Source: Isoetes taiwanensis
Lineage: Eukaryota; Streptophyta; Lycopodiopsida; Isoetales; Isoetaceae
Assembly (NCBI GenBank): GCA_021234155.1
Contig: JAJEKV010000206.1
Location: 1,488,001 to 1,552,000, forward strand
DNA: 64,000 nucleotides
Reading direction: 5' to 3'
This document shows positions 58,636 through 64,000 of this stretch, one piece after another. Every line of letters starts with the position of its first letter. Position 1 is the first letter of the stretch. The translations under genes were made by a program, and so were the position numbers. Below the pieces are notes generated by a model, which was not told where the DNA came from, ran no database searches, and worked only from the letters and a program-made list of their open reading frames with translations.

Positions 58636-60110
58636 TGAAATGCCTGAGAAATGACAGGGGTGGAGAATACATCTCGGGCAGATTTAGAGCTTTTTGCAGA
58701 TTGCATGGTATTGCAAGGCAGTTGACATGTCCATGTAGTCCACAACAGAATGGAGTTTCAGAGAGAAAGAATCGTACAATTCTAGATGCTACGAGAGCAA
58801 TGCTTAAACATTCAGGTCTACCTAATTATTTGTGGGAAGAGGTAGTACTTACAGCAGTATACATCCAAAACAGATTGCCAAGTGCTAGTATATCTGGAAG
58901 ACTTCCTGAAGAGATCTGGAATCCGGATATCAATATTGACTTTTCTAGATTTAAGGCTTATGGATGCTTGGGCTACATACACGTACCTAAAGAAGTTCGA
59001 AAGAAATTGGATGACAGGTCACAAGTTGCTTTCTTAGTAGGTTATGATCTAGAAAGCAACGCATATAGAATGTTTGAGCCGAACATAAAACGGATTATTA
59101 TAAGCAGAGATGTGTTATTTGAAGAATGCACACTTTATAGGAAATTTAAAGGAGATCAAAATAAAGTAGCTTATGATGATAAAAACAAGCTGAAATCCGA
59201 TAATAAGGCTATTGTTTTTTATTATGATAGTGACAACAGTGAAAGGGAAGACAACCATGCTGAAAGGAGTTTGCAAGAAGATGCTATGACAGAAAAAATT
59301 CAGCAGTCACAAAATGATAAGGATCTGATCGATCGTATTGAGAATCTAGTTATGGAGAAAAGAAAAAGAAAGAGTGAAGCACAAAGACTAATCGAGGATG
59401 CAAAACAATACAATGAAAACTATGGCAGGCTTATCACTGGAAAGAGCAAACGGTTGCAAAGAGAAGAGGAAATATTGAATATTTTGGCAGTATTAGGTTA
59501 TGTTCCTCAAACATTTGAGGAGGCTATGAACTCTGATAATAAAACAGAACGGAAACAAGCTATGTTAGCTGAAATGAGATCGTTTGAAGAGAATAAAACA
59601 TATGAACTTGTACCTAGACCGCAAAGGAAAAACATAGTAGGATGCAAATGGATATACAGAATCAAAACTGCTCCAAATGGTAAATCCACAAGGTTCAAAG
59701 CAAGGCTGGTCGCTCAAGGTTTTTCCCAAAGAAAAGGATTTGATTTTGATGAGACATTTGCTCCTATAGTTAAACTGACAAGTGTTATGCTTTTGTTAGC
59801 ACTTGCAAATGCAAAAGACTTAAACTTACATCACATGGATGTATCCACAGCGTTTTTAAATGCTAATATAGAGGAGGAAATCTTCATGAATCAAGCTCCT
59901 GAATTTGAAAAAGGAGAAGATCATGTTTGGAAGTTAAATCGAGCTGTCTATGGTCTGAGGCAAGCACCTAGACAATGGTATAAATGCATGAATGATTACT
60001 TGAAAGCACAAGACTTCAGGAAACTTGAAACTGATGGCAATTTATATATGTATAAGAATGGAGAAGATTATTGTATAATCGCCCTTGAATGTTGATGATG
60101 CATCATGGCA
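58636..60110 (+). pseudogene. Copia 2 integrase 3' part and reverse transcriptase
   Basis: From RNDRGGEYISGRF through GIARQLTCPCSPQQNGVSER the catalytic E-containing part of integrase is intact, followed by GKRG-like spacers and an acidic linker. RT begins near VGCKWIYRIKTAPNGKSTRF, with ARLVAQGFSQRKGFDFDETF, LHHMDVSTAFLNA (motif A, catalytic Asp) and VYGLRQAPRQWYK. A one-base insertion near 60089 closes the frame just before the VDD box (ALNVDDA in the next frame; Tyr of YVDD is Asn). The 464-aa open frame is the longest Copia ORF here. Confidence 0.9.
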
Positions 60111-60114
60111 TCCA

Positions 60115-60245
60115 CCAATATGCAATGCATGAAGCATTGCAAAAATGTGTTACAGAAGAAATTCAAAATGACAGACCTTAATGAGCTAAAAAGTTTTCTA
60201 GGGACGGAAGTTAAAAGAGACAAAGAAAAGGGCTTAGTTTGTTTG
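60115..60245 (+). pseudogene. Copia 2 RT, connection domain left of the SINE
   Basis: MTDLNELKSFLGTEVKR and GLVCLKQT read in a shifted frame, matching the Copia motif MxDLGxLxYFLGIEV. The frame resumes after the SINE as SIHSLLKKFNMDDCKP. Confidence 0.75.
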
Positions 60246-60254
60246 AAACAAACT

Positions 60255-60388
60255 ATCGCGGTGGTGGTTTAGTGGTAAGGCCTTGGGTTGGGGTGACCCC
60301 CACCAGGGTTCAAAACCCACTAGCTACCATCGGGTGGGAGACGTGGGTGGGTGCAAGTCCCACCAACCTTGCCTTCAAAAAAAAAAAA
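60255..60388 (+). mobile_element. tRNA-derived SINE with 9-bp target duplication
   Basis: TGGTTTAGTGGTAAGG resembles RNA polymerase III box A and GGGTTCAAAACCC box B, about 35 bp apart, as in a tRNA-derived head. A ~70-bp GC-rich body ends in a poly(A) tail. AAACAAACT flanks it exactly on both sides (60246-60254 and 60389-60397). Removing the SINE and one repeat restores the Copia RT frame (LKQT then KSIHSLL). Such elements are transcribed by polymerase III and moved by LINE proteins. Confidence 0.9.
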
Positions 60389-60397
60389 AAACAAACT

Positions 60398-61250
60398 AAA
60401 AGCATTCATAGCTTGTTAAAGAAATTTAATATGGATGATTGCAAGCCCCGCAAGAACTTCTCGATTATGCTTGGGCAAAAGATATGTAAGGACATGTGTC
60501 CTAAATCAGAAAATGAGGAAAAGGAAATGGAGAAGGTTCCATATAGAAAATTAATTAGTTGTTTGATTTATTTAGCAAATGGTTCAAGGCGAGATATAAC
60601 ATATACAGTAAATATGCTGAGCAGATTCTGTAACAATGATGGGAGAGGCCATTGGACAGCTGCCAAACGAGTGTTAAAATATCTAAAGGGCACAGTCATG
60701 GATTAGTTTACAATTCTAAGAATTTGAGCTTGAATGCATTTACTGACTCAGACTGGGGAGGAGATATTGACACACGACAATCTACTTCAGGATATGCTAT
60801 GATGTTAGGTGGAGCAGTTATTGCATGGAAGAGCAAGAAGCAAACTGCCATAGCATTATCTACTGTTGAAGCAGAATATGCAGTTGCAGCCTTGGCAACA
60901 AAAGAAATAATCTGGTTGAGAAGTCTGTTAAATGAATTAGAAATTAAACAAAGAGGTCCTATAGTGCGGTATTGTGATAACATGATTGCATTGCTCTCAC
61001 AAAGAATCCGGTGCTGCATGAAAGAACAAAACATGTGGAGTTGCGGATGCATTTTATTAGGAATATCATGGAAAGGGAAAATTGTATCATTGAATACATT
61101 CACCACAAATTTTCAGTTATTGATATCTTCAAAAACCTTTAAAGGAACACAGCATTTAATGAGCTGAAGATAAAGTTAGGTATTCTTGATCTTGCTCTTG
61201 ACAAAGATCTGAGGTTAATGGGAGAGCTTCTCTGAGGATTAACAAGTTTC
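60398..61250 (+). pseudogene. Copia 2 RT end and RNase H
   Basis: 60398-60706 reads PYRKLISCLIYLANGSRRDI and VLKYLKGT, the RT-RNase H connection. 60715 onward gives LNAFTDSDWGGDIDTRQSTS, AWKSKKQTAIALSTVEAEY and KEIIWLRSLLNEL, i.e. RNase H with its Asp and Glu residues. A frameshift near 61000 moves the end to HERTKHVELRMHFIR and a VIDIFTKTF-like C-terminus. Confidence 0.85.
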
Positions 61251-61308
61251 TTTTCAAAATCATCTTAGGCTGGCTTGAGGGTTAATGAAGCTTGTTGGCA
61301 AGGCATGA

Positions 61309-64000
61309 TGGAAGGGAAGGAAGGAAGGGAAGGAAGGAAGTTACTTTTTATGCGTCCACGGAGACCAATGGGTCTATGGGGACCCTGATAAAAGCGGCAA
61401 GCGGTTCTTGCGGTTAAAAACCCAGCCAGAAGGGGTTTAGAGGAAAAACGAGTGGCGTGTCGACTGTGACAAAGCGTGCTAATCATATAAAATCGAGAAA
61501 CATCCCAATATATACGGTCATGCACCACCCCGTAGTGCCCTAGTCCGGTAGGGCGAAGCCGGCGGGGGCAAAGGTGACCTCCCTTGAGTCAATTACCTCA
61601 CGGATGTATGACCCGAGGCCGCATCTTGGCGGTGTGTTCATCGGCAAATGCAAGGGAGCCGTCGGCCGTACTAAAGGGCGTATCTGGCCCCGAATCGGTG
61701 AGCGGCCAGGCAACTGGAAAGTGTGAGACTCATCCTCAACGACACGTTTGGCGACACTTGAGCTGTCTGGCGAGGGCTCCCAATCCCACACGCGTCACCG
61801 TCGAAGATGGTAGGCACTGTCTTGAATAAGGCAGCTGACTGCGCTTTGAAGCGGTGGGAGCAGCAGTAGAGCGTGGGCCCACGAGGGCTGGCACCGCGGG
61901 GTTGATGTGCTCGCTTGTAATGGGCCATTTTGACTGCTCTAGAGCAATGAGGGTCCCGAGCTTGCGAGGAAACAAGCATCTAGGTACTCCGTGAGTATCC
62001 GCGATCGGCGGCTGCGCCCGGTATGCGCATGTCATTATACGCACGCGTTCCATCGTACGAACCGCGATCTCTCTTACCCCTCCAAGCGGGCCCTAAGCGG
62101 CTGGCGGACTCATGGCCGCGGTGTAAGCCAGTGCGGGAGGCAGAGCATACCGCCAGCCAACCACTTTCACGAAAATAGGCGTGTATACATCAAAGTACAC
62201 TTGCATTTGACGGCAAGAATCAGTTCTGCTTGTGAGAATCGATAGGGGCGAAGGTTTTACCCCAAAGTGCAGTGCCAAAATGCCTTACACTTTTTGCTCC
62301 AAGTCGTCCAGTGCGTCAAAAGAGCGGCCAGGGCCCCTGGCTCTCGACCGTCTGAAGGGCAGGGCTTCGACCCGGTGCGAGCGAGATGTGGTGATGGCCC
62401 CAATCGCGCAGCTGCCCCGGTGGCTGACGCATTGCATAAAGCGCTTTCCAGCACAGCGCTGTACCCATAGCGGATAGAAGCGCCCTCCAGCCGAGGAAGC
62501 GAGGAGGAGAACTCCACCCTAGGTACTTGTAGGTGAAGTAGCGCCCACGAAACATCCAAATATGTGAGTCACGGGAGGCATGGGGTGGCGTGAAGAGGAT
62601 ATGAGAACCACCACAGTCTTGGCCAAGTGGCATGCGTAGCGACAAAATGTGTCTAGGGCATCGGTGAGGCTGCATATCTTAAGGGTGTAGGCGGCGGGGC
62701 TAGCATACGTCGCGCGCATAGATGAGGATGACACGGTGCAAAAGATATATGCCATCCCCCAATACTTTCGGTAAGCGGGCTCTAAGCGATCAATGTGTAG
62801 AGCCAAAAGTCAGCCGGCGAGAGAGGGGCAACCTGGGACCACGATACTACTTTGGTAAATAGCGGCGTCGGCGCATCTGCCGAAACAACTCCTCGCCCAC
62901 AACACAGCCATATGGCATTACGCGCGAGCAGCGGGAGCCCAGTTGGCCTTGATCCCCAGCCCACAACTTTTCGAGGACGTATCAAAGCCTTTCGCGAGAG
63001 TCCACAAACAATACAAGTCCGGTGGGTGATTAGAATTTGTCTTCAATGTCCGGTCGCATGGCGTAAAGATATGGTCAATGGATTTGAGTGTGAAATTCAA
63101 CGCACAATGTGAGCTTCGCACATCATTTGCCTACCTTGGCGATGTCAAGCTGGCGCTTTCGAGAATGCCGATAGCGGTTGCTTAAATCTTGAAGGCCCGA
63201 CCATGTATGATCGTCCGTTGGTGGTAGGACGATTATTGAATCTTACGGCATGAATGGGAACAACCACGCTGTAGTCCATTGTGGGAAGCCACTCACGCAG
63301 TAATGCTACGTTGAGACGGTGAGTGAGGGGCCGGCACAGCGGTACGCCTGCCCCACTTGAGTAACTTCGGCACGCATACCAGCCGAGGTCGGCTGCCTTC
63401 CCATTAGCTAGCCAGATTCTGAGCCCTCCTCCAACTATCCTCATCCCGCGAGAGGAGCAATGGGGGGCCATCTGGGGAGTATGAAGCAAAGCGTCCCTGG
63501 CCGGGTCATAAGCTGCTTTGCAAGTACTGTTCCCAACTTGCCGGGTGTGATGTCCCAGCCAGGCTAGGCAGCGCCGAAGCACTCTGCGCCAAAAGGTTGA
63601 GGATGAGTGTCAGCCAGAACATCTCCCCACGATGCTTGGCAGCAGGTATCAGCACGCCTTTGTGTCCCATGCCGGATGAGCGCGATGCGTGGTAACACCT
63701 GGCGAGGTACACGGATCGAGGATGTGGCCAATTTTGCGCTTGCGTTCTTCTGATCCGCATCAAACCATGATTCTGCAGCGGGAATATTTTGACCACGGCG
63801 GCGGCGAAGTGCAAAAACACACCATTTGCATCCGTAATAGCGAAGTCGGTGAGTACGTGGCGCTCTAGTGTGGAGTGCGAGAGTACTGGGGCGTTCATGA
63901 GCATCTACGTAGTCCTGCGCACGCTCATGTCCAGTCTCAGCTGAGGGCGAGCACGGCATAGTGGGGGTTACAGCGGCACCCCAAGCCGAGAATCGGAAAT
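61309..64000 (-). mobile_element. LINE family B, copy 3, continuing beyond the window
   Basis: A (GGAA)/(GGGAA) tail at 61309-61340 is followed by GCGTCCACGGAGACCAAT, then GC-rich sequence with badly frameshifted RT pieces: LHIDRLEPAYRKYWG (62800-62760), KSIDHIFTPC (63080 region) and WLPTMDYSVVVPIHAVR (63290-63230), parallel to the pieces in copy 1. Upstream endonuclease should lie at 63500-64000 and beyond; only weak hints are visible. The tail abuts the presumed start of the Copia 2 3' LTR. Confidence 0.8.

Larger units (their letters stand above)
55301..61292 (+). mobile_element. Copia element 2, interrupted by a LINE and a SINE
   Basis: In order: primer binding site, gag, zinc knuckle, protease, GAG-pre-integrase, integrase (split by LINE B copy 2), RT (split near the end by a SINE), RNase H. 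Without the insertions the internal region is about 4.5 kb, normal for Copia. The 5' LTR must lie left of 55300 but I cannot find its start. TGTTGGCAAGGC at 61293 could be the first bases of the 3' LTR, cut by LINE B copy 3. Decay is moderate: most frames are long, with point stops. Confidence 0.9.

Noticed and set aside
60255-60325. A functional tRNA gene
   Set aside because: Box A and box B are present but the cloverleaf is not complete, and the poly(A) tail plus target duplication mark it as a SINE.

Overview
The window is plant nuclear DNA, in my reading from a large, repeat-rich genome. The evidence is a plant-specific REM-type B3 transcription factor with plant-like GT-AG introns, plant Ty1/Copia retrotransposons primed from a Met-tRNA-type site, a PIF/Harbinger transposase with a Myb/SANT-like partner, a tRNA-derived SINE and several LINE clades. 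I cannot assign the lineage from sequence alone. Almost everything is transposon, transposon relic or decayed gene fragment. The only host gene that reads through intact is the three-B3-domain gene at 37.1-39.1 kb on the minus strand.

Layout. 0-0.7 kb: a truncated minus-strand gene remnant. 1.0-11.5 kb: a 10.5-kb block bounded by (AG)n tracts and a 12-nt inverted repeat. It holds a duplicated two-gene unit (Myb/SANT-like protein plus a small Ser-rich protein) and a minus-strand Harbinger transposase with one internal stop. The first Myb/SANT gene is split by about 3.8 kb of foreign DNA. That DNA carries a long unrecognised reading frame broken only by stop codons, a FCP1/HAD phosphatase-like domain, tandem repeats built on a perfect 34-nt palindrome, and an Arg/Ser-rich terminal exon. 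12.9-16.5 kb: the 3' end of a Copia element followed in unusual order by an LTR, a primer binding site and degraded internal sequence. An 802-bp hAT-type non-autonomous element with an 8-bp target duplication sits inside the LTR. 16.5-21.2 kb: a near full-length LINE (family A, minus strand).

24.4-34.2 kb is a mosaic of gene fragments: an SMG8-like fragment joined to an intron-containing fragment of RNA polymerase subunit RPB8, interrupted by a 5-kb LINE (family B). Next come the rest of RPB8 and a piece of a MAPEG (microsomal glutathione S-transferase) exon, then a second RPB8 copy and a second MAPEG piece. Both RPB8 copies are broken. 37.1-39.1 kb: the B3 gene. 40.9-42.0 kb: a second copy of the two sequences that flank the Harbinger block. 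44.1-44.7 kb: a long purine-only strand. 44.9-49.4 kb: diverged low-copy repeats around a 5'-truncated family A LINE with a 146-bp (ATCT)n tail. 49.4-53 kb: no gene I can name. 53.9-54.7 kb: a relic of an L1-type LINE. 55.3-61.3 kb: a second Copia element, in which a truncated family B LINE has inserted into integrase and a SINE with a perfect 9-bp target duplication into reverse transcriptase. 61.3-64.0 kb: a third family B LINE running off the window.

The elements are nested in a readable order (Copia, then LINE and SINE; Copia LTR, then hAT; gene mosaic, then LINE). I see no bacterial-style operons, CRISPR arrays, rRNA or functional tRNA genes. The most promising candidates for something undescribed are the duplicated small Ser-rich protein that travels with the Harbinger Myb/SANT gene, the unrecognised frame at 2.1-3.7 kb with its HAD neighbour and palindrome array, and the variable microsatellite tails of the LINEs.
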